The notes: generated by a model not told the origin, from the sequence alone. A stretch of 64,000 nt of DNA from JBBSBL01 sp046330255 (GCA_046330255.1 JAXLTC010000003.1:124001-188000), one strand, 5' to 3'; counted from the stretch's first letter, positions 31,951 to 41,431 are shown. Program-made: numbers and translations.

Positions 31951-32871
31951 CTACTGCGTCCCCCACCAGACGTAGGTCATCATGATCGCCATCGCGTCGG
32001 GCACCGGTGCCGAGTTGTCGTAGCGTCCGACGACGGTGTAGTCCTCGCCGCCGACGATCTTCTCGTGCAGCACGCAGGGATTGATCGCCGCCAGGTGCGT
32101 GGGGTTGGTGTGGTAGGTCGCCGTGCCGGTGCAGATGTTGTGGTCGGTCGTCGAGTCGCGCAGCGAGATGTCGATACCGCCCTCGTGGAGGTGACCGCCG
32201 CTGTAGACGGCCATGCCGTCCGCGGGCGCCTTCCAGGTGCGCGACTTCTCATAGACGCTGCCGGGGCCGCCGTCGCCCGGCACGTCGAACGTCGAGTTCC
32301 CGCACCCGGTCGCGTCCTGGAACAGCGGCTGCACGGGGCGCGAGTTGGTCGCGTTCGCGCCGGGCTGGTAGCCGAGCGTGTACTGGATGTAGACCTTGCG
32401 GGTCTGGTCGGTCTCGTTCATCACGTGGTAGATCGAGCCCCACTGGTCGTTGGCGCCGACCAGGTAGGCGTACGGGCCCAGGATGGCGATCTGCGTCCGC
32501 TCCATCCCGGAGCCCATGAAGCGCTCGGACCTGGTCGGGCACAGCGCGTCCCGGCGGGCCGGCGTCGTCATCACGATGTGATGCAGGTGCACGTCGTGGA
32601 CGCTGACCGGAGCTCCGTTCTCGTCGACGACGTCGAACTTCGCGCTCTTCAGTCCGAAGGCGCCCGCGGGACGCGGCATTCCGGACGTCGGCGCGCCCTG
32701 CACCTCGCCGTGGGGGCCCAGCGTGAACGGCCCGTAGCGGAACGTCTGGGTGAGCGTCTCACCCCCGCCGGGTGGCGCGTTCAGCAGCGGCTCACAGCCT
32801 GCGGCGAGCAGCAGGCAGGCGCCAAGCGCCAAGGCGGTCGCGACTCCGCGACGGTGCGAACGGGCAAGCAT
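31951..32871 (-). CDS. lipoprotein with SURNod19-like region
   Basis: 306 residues. The signal peptide ATALALGACLLLAAGC ends in a lipobox (LAAGC), giving a lipid-anchored exported protein. The mature part has HDVHLHHIVMTT near residues 90-105 and a second histidine motif SGGHLHEGGIDISLRD. These two patterns resemble the stress-up-regulated Nod 19 family, whose two beta domains are related in fold to copper type II monooxygenases. Cysteines at ALCPT, TGCGN, NICTG and NPCVL may form disulfides. Metal binding is possible but not shown. Function unknown. Confidence 0.65.
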   Translation of the reverse strand: MLARSHRRGVATALALGACLLLAAGCEPLLNAPPGGGETLTQTFRYGPFTLGPHGEVQGAPTSGMPRPAGAFGLKSAKFDVVDENGAPVSVHDVHLHHIVMTTPARRDALCPTRSERFMGSGMERTQIAILGPYAYLVGANDQWGSIYHVMNETDQTRKVYIQYTLGYQPGANATNSRPVQPLFQDATGCGNSTFDVPGDGGPGSVYEKSRTWKAPADGMAVYSGGHLHEGGIDISLRDSTTDHNICTGTATYHTNPTHLAAINPCVLHEKIVGGEDYTVVGRYDNSAPVPDAMAIMMTYVWWGTQ

Positions 32872-32929
32872 CTCGGGGGCCTCCTCCCACGGAGCAACGG
32901 AACATCGACCCCGGTCCGGGCGACCAGCC

Positions 32930-32962
32930 GCCCGGACGGGTCGATCCTCCCCCCGTCCGGGC
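32930..32962 (-). terminator. strong hairpin downstream of the thiolase gene
   Basis: GCCCGGACGGG (32930-32940) and CCCGTCCGGGC (32952-32962) form an 11-bp perfect stem with an 11-base loop, 19 bases past the thiolase stop and ahead of the lipoprotein gene. It is probably the terminator of the thiolase transcript although no T-run follows. Confidence 0.55.
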
Positions 32963-32980
32963 CCGCTGTCAAGTCCGCGC

Positions 32981-34147
<1,167 letters not shown>

Positions 34148-34274
34148 GGTGTTCCTTTCGGTGATGGCGCCCGGCGGTCGCACTCCACGGGCAGGTTTAC
34201 CCCCGGCGGTCGCACTCCACGGGGCCTTTGCGGGGAAAAGTCTATCCGGCCCGCGGATAGGCTGCGCGCGGCCG
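34148..34274. promoter_or_regulatory. divergent control region with two 22-bp direct repeats and a dyad
   Basis: Two identical 22-base copies of CCCGGCGGTCGCACTCCACG plus GG start at 34170 and 34202, exactly 32 bases apart (about three helical turns). Each copy also has CCCG/CGGG ends. A third element, CTATCCG-5-CGGATAG (34242-34248 with 34254-34260), lies 15 bases before the transporter start. The region lies between two divergent genes, so these are good operator candidates. No clear -35/-10 sequence was picked out. Confidence 0.6.
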
Positions 34275-36488
34275 ATGGCGCCCGCTCGCGCACGCACCGA
34301 GGAGCCGCTGGTGACGGTGCCCGGCCGCGAGGCGCGGCGGCGAGCCCTGCGCAAGGGAGCGCGCGTGGCGGTCGCGGCGTCCGTCGCCTTCTACGCCACG
34401 CGCTTCGGCCTCGGCAACGCGCAGGTGGCGGTCTTCGCGACGCTCGCGGTGATCGCCCTGCTGAACGTGGCGGACTTCGGCGGGCGCCCGCCCGCCAGGG
34501 CGCGCGCATACGCGATCGCGCTCGCCTGCGGCCTCGCGCTGGTCGCGCTCGGTACGCCGGTCTCCGACGACACGCCGGTGGCCACCGCGCTCACGTTCCT
34601 CGTGACGCTCGCGATCGGCCTGGTGGCCCGGCTCGGTCGCGGCGCCGCGACCGGCGCGACCGCGCTGATCCTCCTGTTCGTCGTCTCGTGCGGGATCCCG
34701 GCGGCGGACTCCGCGCTGCCCGACCGCCTGCTCGGCGTCGCGATCGGCGGCGTGCTGTCGCTGCTGGCGGCCCTGCTCCTGTGGCCCGACCGCCCCGAGC
34801 AGGAGCGCCGCACGGCGCTCGCGCGCGCCTACGGCGACCTCGCGCGGGGCGCGCGGCGGCTGTCCGCGAACCGTGACGCCGGCGCGGAGCGGCGCGAGGC
34901 CCGTGCCGCCGCGGAGGCGGCGCTGCCCTGGGAGGGAGCGGACGCCGACCGGCCCTCGGGAACCGCTGACCGCGATCGCGCCGTCCGCCGCCTGGCCGAG
35001 GTCGCCGACCGCCTGCTCGTGCTGCTGGGACGGATGCGCGAGGCCGCTCCCGCGTCCGGGCCGCCGGCCGCGGACCGGGCGTTGCTCGACCGGCTCGGCG
35101 ACGCGCTGGACGGCATCGCCGGCGCGCTCGCGCCCGGGGCCGCAGAGCGAGCGACGAACCCCGCGGCGATCCTGGACCTGGCGCAGGACTACCGCGCCCG
35201 CACCGAGTCGGAGCTCGGCGGGTCGCTGCTCGCGGGAGAGGCGCCCGGGCGACTCGCGGCCGACGCGCAACGCTCGGTGGCCGGGGTGGGCCTCGCCGCG
35301 GGGGTGGCGCTCGCCGCCCGCGAGGCCGTGCCGGCGTCGGGCGGGCCGGCGGCGGAGGCGATCGACGGCCCGTTCGCGGGCCGTGGCCTGGCCGCGCCAC
35401 CGGGCCGCGGCGCCGCGATGGTCGCGCGGATGCGCTCCCTGCTCGCGCCCGGCTCGGTCGCGCTCCACGACGCGCTGCGCCTCGCGCTGGCGCTCGCGGT
35501 CGCGCGCGGCGTCGCGGGCGCCTTCGAGCTCGAGCACGGCTTCTGGGTGGTGTTCGCCACGTTGATCGTCGTGCGCACGAACGCCGTGTCGACCCGCGCG
35601 ACGGCGGCGCAGGCGCTGGCCGGCACGCTCGCGGGCGCGGCCGCCGGGGTCGGGATCGTCGTCGCGAGCGGCGGCGAAACGGCGTTCCTGGCCGTGATCC
35701 TGCCGCTGGTGATCGTGATCGCGGTGACCGGTGGAGCCTTCGGGACCATCGGCTCGCAGGCCGGGTTCACGGTCCTGATCCTCGTCCTGTTCAGCATCGT
35801 GCGCCCGTCGGGCTGGGAGCTGGGCCTGCTGCGGGTCGAGGACGTCCTGGTCGGCCTGGCGATCGGCATCGCGATCGGCCTGTTCACCTGGCCGCGCGGT
35901 GCGGCCGCGGAGCTGGGCCGCGCGATCGCCGCCCAGGTCGAGGCAGCCGGCGCCTACCTGTCGGCGGCGACGCTCCTGCGTCTCGGGCGCGGCGATCGCG
36001 GCGCGCTCGAGGGGCTGCGCCGGGCGGCATCCGACTCGATACGGCGCGCCGACGACGCGCTGACCGTGGCGGTGACCGAGCGCCCGCGCTCGGGCGCGAT
36101 GGAGCGCTACGCGGACGTGCTGGTCGCCGGCCGCAGGCTCTGGCTCGCCGCCGACCTGATGGCCGCCCGTCCGGTGACCGACGCCGATCTGCCGGCCGGC
36201 GGGGACGCGCTGCTCGCCTCGCTCCGGCTGCGCGCCGAGGGGTTCGCCGCGCGCAGCTCGGACATCGCCGCCGCGATCCGCGCCGCCCGCACGCCGGGAT
36301 CGGCCGGTCCGGCGCCCCCGACGCTCGAGCTCACCGGGCGCTCGGCCTCCCTCGCCGAGCGCGCCGCCGGCCACGATGCCCCGAGCGCTCGCTCGACCGC
36401 GCGGCTGCTGCGAACGCGCGCATGGGTGCTGGCCGCCGCTGACGACGTCGAAAGGCTGGCGGGCGCCGCGACCCGCGCCGCCCGGTGA
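34275..36488 (+). CDS. FUSC family inner membrane transporter / efflux protein
   Basis: About 737 residues, two similar halves. First half helices: VAASVAFYATRFGLG, VAVFATLAVIALLNVADFGG, AYAIALACGLALVALG, GATALILLFVVSCGI and LLGVAIGGVLSLLAALLLWP, followed by a soluble helical region. The second half repeats the pattern from about residue 390 (ALRLALALAVARGVAGAFEL, then HGFWVVFATLIVVRTNAVST). The phrase FWVVFATLIVVR is typical of FUSC/YccS-type aromatic acid or fusaric acid efflux proteins. ATG at 34275 is chosen because the open frame upstream crosses the operator region. Confidence 0.82.
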   Translation: MAPARARTEEPLVTVPGREARRRALRKGARVAVAASVAFYATRFGLGNAQVAVFATLAVIALLNVADFGGRPPARARAYAIALACGLALVALGTPVSDDTPVATALTFLVTLAIGLVARLGRGAATGATALILLFVVSCGIPAADSALPDRLLGVAIGGVLSLLAALLLWPDRPEQERRTALARAYGDLARGARRLSANRDAGAERREARAAAEAALPWEGADADRPSGTADRDRAVRRLAEVADRLLVLLGRMREAAPASGPPAADRALLDRLGDALDGIAGALAPGAAERATNPAAILDLAQDYRARTESELGGSLLAGEAPGRLAADAQRSVAGVGLAAGVALAAREAVPASGGPAAEAIDGPFAGRGLAAPPGRGAAMVARMRSLLAPGSVALHDALRLALALAVARGVAGAFELEHGFWVVFATLIVVRTNAVSTRATAAQALAGTLAGAAAGVGIVVASGGETAFLAVILPLVIVIAVTGGAFGTIGSQAGFTVLILVLFSIVRPSGWELGLLRVEDVLVGLAIGIAIGLFTWPRGAAAELGRAIAAQVEAAGAYLSAATLLRLGRGDRGALEGLRRAASDSIRRADDALTVAVTERPRSGAMERYADVLVAGRRLWLAADLMAARPVTDADLPAGGDALLASLRLRAEGFAARSSDIAAAIRAARTPGSAGPAPPTLELTGRSASLAERAAGHDAPSARSTARLLRTRAWVLAAADDVERLAGAATRAAR

Positions 36489-36512
36489 ATCCCGCCGCCG
36501 CGCCCGGGCGCC

Positions 36513-38522
36513 TCAGGCCTGGTGGACCGGCGCCGGCTCAGCGGGCGCCGTGGCGGACGCGGCGGCGCGGCCGCGCGCCGCCGCGAACGCCTCCACCACC
36601 GCCGGGTCGAACTGCGAGCCGGCGCAGCGGCGAAGCTCCTCGAGCGCCGCCGGCTCGCTGCGCGCGACGGCGTAGGGCCGCTCGGAGGTCATCGCGACGA
36701 ACGCCGAGCAGACGTGAACGATCCGCGCCGCGAGCGGGATCTCCTCGCCGGTCAGCCCGTCCGGATAGCCGATGCCGTCCCAGCGCTCGTGGCTCGAGCG
36801 CACGATCCGCGCGATCGGGCGCAGCGCGGGCGCCGCGGCCAGGATGCGCTCGGCGACGATCGTGTGGCCGCGGATGAACTCCCACTCCTTGTCGTCGAGC
36901 GGCGCGGGCTTGGAGAGGATCACGTCGGGCACCGCGACCTTGCCGACGTCGTGCAGCTCCGCCGCCCGCACGGCCTCGTCGACGTCCTCGCCCGAGAGCT
37001 CCAGCTCCTGCGCCACGGCCAGGGCGAGCTCGCCGATGCCGTCCGCGTGGAGAGCGAGGCGGGGGTCGGCCTCGCGCAGGGTCTGCAGCAGCACGTCGCG
37101 CATCTGCGTCCCGGCCGATCCGCGACGGCTGTTCTTCTGGGCGTACATGCGCTCGTCGGCGAGCAGAAGCGCGCGCTCCGCCTCGCCGGCCTCGTCCGGG
37201 ACGATCACCGTGCCGTAGCTCGAGGTGATCATGAACCCGTCGCCCTGCTCGCGGAGCGCCGCGGCCGTGGCGGCCACCCCGACCTCGAAGCTGCCCTCGC
37301 GCGCGGGCAGCACCACGCAGAACTCGTCGCCGCCGAGCCTGTAGGCGCGCCCGCCCTCGCCGACGGCGAGCCGCAGCCGGGCGCCGAGGCGCGCCAGCAG
37401 CTGGTCGCCCGCGAGGTGGCCGAAGGTGTCGTTGTAGGCCTTGAAGCCGTCGAGGTCGAAGATCACGATGGCCTGGCGCCCGATCCCGCCGGGCGCGGCG
37501 AACTCGTCTTCCAGCTCGCGCATCAGCCGCCGCCTGTTGCCGAGCGCGGTCAGCGCGTCGGTGACCGCCTCCCGCCGCGTCGCGTCGAGCATCCCAAGGT
37601 AGGCGCCGAACGTGAGCACCATCCGCGCGATCACCACGAGCAGCGCGGCGGCCGACAGCAGCAGCGCCAGCACCGAGACCCGCTCGAAGTGGTCGACGAC
37701 CAGCACCGCGATCGAGACCAGCGCGAAAACGACCGGGAGCGCTATCTCGCGGAACCCGCCGGGCGCGCGCAGGCGCCTCGCGGGCTGCCACGCGGCCCAC
37801 GCGATGAGCGTCGCCGCCGCCGGCCAGACCGCGTCGAGTGGATCGCCCGAGACGTAGCTGCCGGCAGCCGACCAGTAGCTGAAGAGGCCGTCGGCGACCA
37901 CCCAGAGGCCGAGGCCGGCCGCCAGGAGCACGAGGGTGCGATCCAAGGTCCAGCCCCCGAGCGCGATGACCGACACCAGCACCGCGAGCAGCGCCAGGTC
38001 GCAAACCGGATAGGCGAGGTTCACCGCGACGGCGAGGGCGTCGCCTTCCGAGCCTGCGACCAGGTCGAAGACCAGGGCCGCCGCCAGGCCGGCCACGGCG
38101 AGCGCGGCGGCCACCGCGTCCAGCACGAGGGCGGCGCTCACGCCGGACACCCGATGCTTGGCCACCGCCATCAGCCCGACCGCCAGTGCCGCGTAGGACG
38201 ACAGGTAGAAGACGTCGGCGATCGACGGGACGGGCGGGTCGTCGTTCATCGCGGCCGTGGCGATGTCACCGGCCGCGCTCGCGAGCAGGCCGAGGCCCAC
38301 CAGCAGCCAGGCTCCGCGCTCCTCGCGCGCGAGCGCCACCCGGGCGAGGCAGAGCAGGGCGGCGCCCGTGGTCAGGGCCGGGTTGAGGCCGTCGGTCATC
38401 ACGCCGTCCGTCCCGGAACCGCCGAAGTGCGCAAGCGTCCAGACCGCGAACACGGCGGTGCCGAGCAGCAGCGCCGCCAGCGCGAGGCGCGGGGTCGTGG
38501 GCCTGTCGGTCGCCGGAGCCAT
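36513..38522 (-). CDS. membrane GGDEF and HD-GYP domain protein
   Basis: 669 residues. The N-terminal half (1-300) holds about eight to nine membrane helices. A GGDEF domain follows with an intact YRLGGDEFCVVLPA site, then an HD-GYP domain with AELHDVGKVAVPD, RSSHERWDGIGYPDGL and GSQFDPAVV. Known activities of these domains are c-di-GMP synthesis and hydrolysis, so the protein may both make and break the messenger in response to a membrane signal. A 22-base perfect palindrome lies 15 bases ahead of the start. Confidence 0.92.
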   Translation of the reverse strand: MAPATDRPTTPRLALAALLLGTAVFAVWTLAHFGGSGTDGVMTDGLNPALTTGAALLCLARVALAREERGAWLLVGLGLLASAAGDIATAAMNDDPPVPSIADVFYLSSYAALAVGLMAVAKHRVSGVSAALVLDAVAAALAVAGLAAALVFDLVAGSEGDALAVAVNLAYPVCDLALLAVLVSVIALGGWTLDRTLVLLAAGLGLWVVADGLFSYWSAAGSYVSGDPLDAVWPAAATLIAWAAWQPARRLRAPGGFREIALPVVFALVSIAVLVVDHFERVSVLALLLSAAALLVVIARMVLTFGAYLGMLDATRREAVTDALTALGNRRRLMRELEDEFAAPGGIGRQAIVIFDLDGFKAYNDTFGHLAGDQLLARLGARLRLAVGEGGRAYRLGGDEFCVVLPAREGSFEVGVAATAAALREQGDGFMITSSYGTVIVPDEAGEAERALLLADERMYAQKNSRRGSAGTQMRDVLLQTLREADPRLALHADGIGELALAVAQELELSGEDVDEAVRAAELHDVGKVAVPDVILSKPAPLDDKEWEFIRGHTIVAERILAAAPALRPIARIVRSSHERWDGIGYPDGLTGEEIPLAARIVHVCSAFVAMTSERPYAVARSEPAALEELRRCAGSQFDPAVVEAFAAARGRAAASATAPAEPAPVHQA

Positions 38523-38536
38523 GGAGTACGCGCGAC

Positions 38537-38558
38537 GGACGCGCCGCGCGGCGCGTCC
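38537..38558. promoter_or_regulatory. 22-bp perfect palindrome ahead of the GGDEF/HD-GYP gene
   Basis: GGACGCGCCGC followed by GCGGCGCGTCC is a perfect, loop-free palindrome. It lies 14 bases upstream of the ATG at 38522, where a ribosome binding site would be expected, and 50 bases after the stop of the sulfur-carrier gene. It could be a dimer-binding operator, an RNA hairpin that hides the start, or a terminator for the thrC-moaD transcript. Confidence 0.5.
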
Positions 38559-38608
38559 AGACGCTCATCGGCCCCTCCGGCCCCGGGCTTGAGGCCTGCC
38601 GCCCCGGC

Positions 38609-38881
38609 TCAGCCTCCCGCGACGGCCGGGAGGATCGTGACCTCGTCGCCGTCGGCGACCCCGGTGTCGAGGCCGTCGAGGAAGCGGACGTCCTCGCCGC
38701 CGACGTAGACGTTGACGAAGCGCCTCAGGTCGCCGTCCTCGGTGATCCGATCGCGCAACTCGCCGAAGCGGCCGTAGAGCGAGTCGAGGACCTCTCCCAC
38801 GGTGGCGCCCTCGGCGTCGGCCGTCGCGGCACCGCCGGTGGCGTCGCGCAGCTGGGTGGGGATGCGCACGAGCACCGCCAT
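38609..38881 (-). CDS. MoaD/ThiS-like sulfur carrier protein
   Basis: Ubiquitin-like protein of 90 residues starting MAVLVRIPTQLRDATGG. Beta-grasp pattern: VLVRIPTQLR, EVLDSLYGRFGELRDRI, RFVNVYVGGEDVRFLDGLDT and GDEVTILPAVAGG. The protein ends exactly in Gly-Gly, as needed for adenylation and thiocarboxylate formation. The start overlaps the preceding gene's stop by one base (TGATG), so it is coupled to the threonine-synthase-like gene. No molybdopterin or thiamin genes are near, which makes a role as sulfur donor for an amino acid more likely; see the riboswitch. Confidence 0.88.
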   Translation of the reverse strand: MAVLVRIPTQLRDATGGAATADAEGATVGEVLDSLYGRFGELRDRITEDGDLRRFVNVYVGGEDVRFLDGLDTGVADGDEVTILPAVAGG

Positions 38882-40113
38882 CACGCGACCACCGCCTCGG
38901 GCAGCGCCGCCTCGAACGCGTCGAGCGAGGGCTCGATCACGTGGGTCTCGAACGTGCCCCGAGCGACGTCGATCGTCTTGAGCCCGTCCCCGGTGACGTA
39001 GGCGACGACCCGCTCGTCCGGGTCGATGCCGCCTCGCTCCGCCAGCTTGGCGAGCGTCGCGATCGTGACACCTCCGGCCGTCTCGGTGAAGATGCCCGTC
39101 GTGCGGGCGAGCAACGCGATGCCGTCGCGGATCTCCCCGTCGGTCACGGCGTCGACGCCCCCGCCGGAGCGGCGCGCGAGCTCGATCGCGTACGGGCCGT
39201 CGGCCGGGTTGCCGATCGCGAGCGACTTGGCGATCGTGTCGGGCTTCACCGGGCGGCACACGTCGTGCCCCGCGGCGTAGGCCTGCGCGACCGGCGAGCA
39301 GCCCGCGGCCTGCGCCCCGTTCATCGCCGGCAGCGGCCCGTCGACCAGGCCCGCCTCGATCCACTCCTCGAAGCCGCGCGCGATCTTGGTGAACAGCGAG
39401 CCGGAGGCGATCGGCGCCACCACGCGATCCGGGAGGCGCCATCCGAGCTGCTCGGCGGTCTCGAACGCGAGCGTCTTGGATCCCTCCGCGTAGTAGGGCC
39501 GCAGGTTGACGTTCACGAACGCCCACGGGTGCTCCCCGGAGAGCTCGGTGCAGAGCCTGTTGACGTCGTCGTAGCTCCCGCGCACCGCGACGATCGTCGC
39601 GCCGTAGATCCCGGTGCCCAGGATCTTCGGCTCCTCGAGGTCGGACGGGATGAGCACCAGCGCGCGCAGGCCTGCCGCGGCGGCGTGCGCGGCGACCGCA
39701 TTCGCCAGGTTGCCCGTCGAGGCGCACGCGAACGTCTCGAAGCCGAGCTCTCGCGCGCGTGCGAGCGCGACCGAGACGACCCGGTCCTTGAACGAGTGCG
39801 TCGGGTTCGCGGTCTCGCTCTTGACCCAGACCTCGCGCAGCCCGAGATGCTCCGCCAGCCGGTCCGCGCGCACGAGCGGCGTGCAGCCGGTCGGCAGGGC
39901 CCCGGGCGGCGCGCTGGCCACGGGCAGGAAGTCCGAGTAGCGCCACAGCGTCTGCGGGCCGGCCTGTATGCGCCGGCGAAGGCCCTCGGGGTCAGGCTCG
40001 CGGCGCGGCGCGTAGGCGACCTCGAGCGGGCCGAAGCAGCGCTCGCACACGTAGCGCGCCTCGAGCGGATAGGTGGTCCGGCACTCCTTGCAGCTGAGCG
40101 ACTCTGGCGGCAT
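38881..40113 (-). CDS. thrC: threonine synthase-like PLP enzyme with zinc ribbon
   Basis: 410 residues, fold type II PLP enzyme. An N-terminal zinc ribbon (LSCKECRTTYP ... RYVCERCFGPLEVAY) precedes the catalytic domain. The PLP lysine is in SETANPTHSFKDRV, the PLP phosphate loop region in ASTGNLANAVAAH, then PIASGSLFTKI. Threonine synthase converts O-phosphohomoserine to threonine. Here the gene is led by a SAM-I riboswitch and coupled to a sulfur carrier, which is odd for a threonine gene and raises the possibility of homocysteine formation from the same substrate. The family call is firm; the exact reaction is open. Confidence 0.85.
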   Translation of the reverse strand: MPPESLSCKECRTTYPLEARYVCERCFGPLEVAYAPRREPDPEGLRRRIQAGPQTLWRYSDFLPVASAPPGALPTGCTPLVRADRLAEHLGLREVWVKSETANPTHSFKDRVVSVALARARELGFETFACASTGNLANAVAAHAAAAGLRALVLIPSDLEEPKILGTGIYGATIVAVRGSYDDVNRLCTELSGEHPWAFVNVNLRPYYAEGSKTLAFETAEQLGWRLPDRVVAPIASGSLFTKIARGFEEWIEAGLVDGPLPAMNGAQAAGCSPVAQAYAAGHDVCRPVKPDTIAKSLAIGNPADGPYAIELARRSGGGVDAVTDGEIRDGIALLARTTGIFTETAGGVTIATLAKLAERGGIDPDERVVAYVTGDGLKTIDVARGTFETHVIEPSLDAFEAALPEAVVA

Positions 40114-40118
40114 ATGTG

Positions 40119-40154
40119 AAAAAACCTCCGCCGGGGTCCGTGGGGGCAGAGGTT
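40119..40154 (-). terminator. riboswitch expression platform (terminator hairpin containing the RBS)
   Basis: AACCTCTGCC (40154-40145) pairs with GGCGGAGGTT (40132-40123) with one G-U pair and a loop of about 12 bases, then T6 ends at 40119. The 3' arm contains GGAGG (40129-40125), 11 bases before the thrC ATG at 40113. The same helix would therefore both end transcription and bury the ribosome binding site. Confidence 0.85.
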
Positions 40155-40169
40155 GGGTCACCGCCGATC

Positions 40170-40277
40170 CACATCTCCCAGGCATTCGATGGACGCCTGA
40201 TGGAATTGGCACCGTTCCCTTGCGGGAGGTTGCCGGGGTTTCGTCGGGCCAAGTCCCTCCACCCCTCTGGATGCGCA
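40170..40277 (-). ncRNA. SAM-I (S-box) riboswitch
   Basis: Minus-strand RNA with the canonical core: CGCATC (40275-40270) forms P1 with GATGTG (40175-40170). It is followed by CAGAGGGGTGGAGGGAC, the kink-turn and P2 segment TTGGCCCGACGAAAC, CCCGGCAACC, the J3/4-P4 sequence GGTGCCAATTCC (40213-40202) and a P4 hairpin AGGCGTCC...ATGCCT-like arm. All invariant S-box blocks can be seen in order. It binds S-adenosylmethionine and normally switches off methionine or SAM supply genes. Here it controls a threonine-synthase-like gene plus a sulfur carrier. Confidence 0.95.
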
Positions 40278-40419
40278 CTGCTATGTGCGCCGCACCGTAC
40301 CAGAGCGCCCGGCGGGCGTGAAGGGGCATGCAGCCGATCGCCCAGGGCCGCCGGGCGGACGTGCCGATGGATACGATGGCCGCGAGGCGACACGATGACC
40401 GACGAGCCGCGAAGTCCCC

Positions 40420-41418
40420 ATGCCGAACCTGCCGAAGCCCCGCCTGCGGCGGTCCGCGCGTGCCCGCGGAGCCGCCGTCGCTCCCGCCCCCGAGCCTGAC
40501 CGGCTTCGCATCGAGGAGGTCGCGCACGGCGAGTTGCGCTGGATCAACGTCGAGCGCATGGGACCGCGCGAGCGCGCCTGGCTCGAGGAGCGGTTCGACT
40601 TCCATCCCCTCGACTACGAGGACGTCGGCTCGCGCAACCAGCGCGCGAAGATCGACGAGTACGACGGCTACCTGTTCGCGATCCTCTTCTTCCCGCGCTT
40701 CGACAAGGAGCTGGGGCGCCTGAACGCCGCCGAGCTCGACCTGTTCGTCGGCCCCGACTTCCTGGTCACGATGCCCAACGCGGACATCAAGTCGCTCGCG
40801 TTCCTGTTCGAGCGCTGCCGCGGCGACGCCGAGCTCCGCGAGCGGCTGTTCAGCCAGGGCAGCGGCTACCTGCTCTACAAGGTCGTCGACGACTGCGTCG
40901 ACGCGAGCTTCCCGATGCTGCGCAAGATCGGGAACAAGCTCGAGCGCCTCGAGCAGGCGATCTTCGAGGGGCGCTCCGACGAGGTCGTGCGCGACATCTC
41001 CAACGCGAAGCAGGAGATCATCAACTTCCGCAAGATCGTGCGCCCGCAGCGCGTGGTCTTCAGCGACCTGGAGCGGACGAAGAACCGCTTCCTGTCGGGT
41101 GACCTCGAGATCTACTTCGACGACATCAACGACGCCTCCGAGCGCATCTGGCAGCTGCTGGAGGGCTACAAGGAGACCGTCGAGGCGCTCGAGAACACCA
41201 ACGAGTCGGTGCTCAGCCACCGGCTCAACGACGTACTGCGGGTGCTCACGGTGCTGACCGTGATCTTCCTGCCCCCCACGCTTATCTCCGGCATCTTCGG
41301 GATGAACAACCACGTCCCCGGAGAGGGCAGCGACACGGCGTTCTGGATCGTGATCGGCGCGATCGTGTTCCTGCTCCTGGGCATGCTGGTCTTCTTCAAG
41401 CGGCGGCGCTGGCTGTAG
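40420..41418 (+). CDS. corA: CorA family magnesium/cobalt transporter
   Basis: 332 residues. A large cytoplasmic N-terminal domain leads to a long helix (SNAKQEIINFRKIVRPQRVV), followed by two membrane helices: VLRVLTVLTVIFLPPTLISG and WIVIGAIVFLLLGMLVFF. The selectivity motif GMN is in SGIFGMNNHVPG. It is a homopentameric divalent metal channel. The first 30 residues are basic and proline-rich, so a later start is possible. It is divergent from the thrC riboswitch leader. Confidence 0.96.
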   Translation: MPNLPKPRLRRSARARGAAVAPAPEPDRLRIEEVAHGELRWINVERMGPRERAWLEERFDFHPLDYEDVGSRNQRAKIDEYDGYLFAILFFPRFDKELGRLNAAELDLFVGPDFLVTMPNADIKSLAFLFERCRGDAELRERLFSQGSGYLLYKVVDDCVDASFPMLRKIGNKLERLEQAIFEGRSDEVVRDISNAKQEIINFRKIVRPQRVVFSDLERTKNRFLSGDLEIYFDDINDASERIWQLLEGYKETVEALENTNESVLSHRLNDVLRVLTVLTVIFLPPTLISGIFGMNNHVPGEGSDTAFWIVIGAIVFLLLGMLVFFKRRRWL

Positions 41419-41431
41419 GGCCGCCGGCGGC

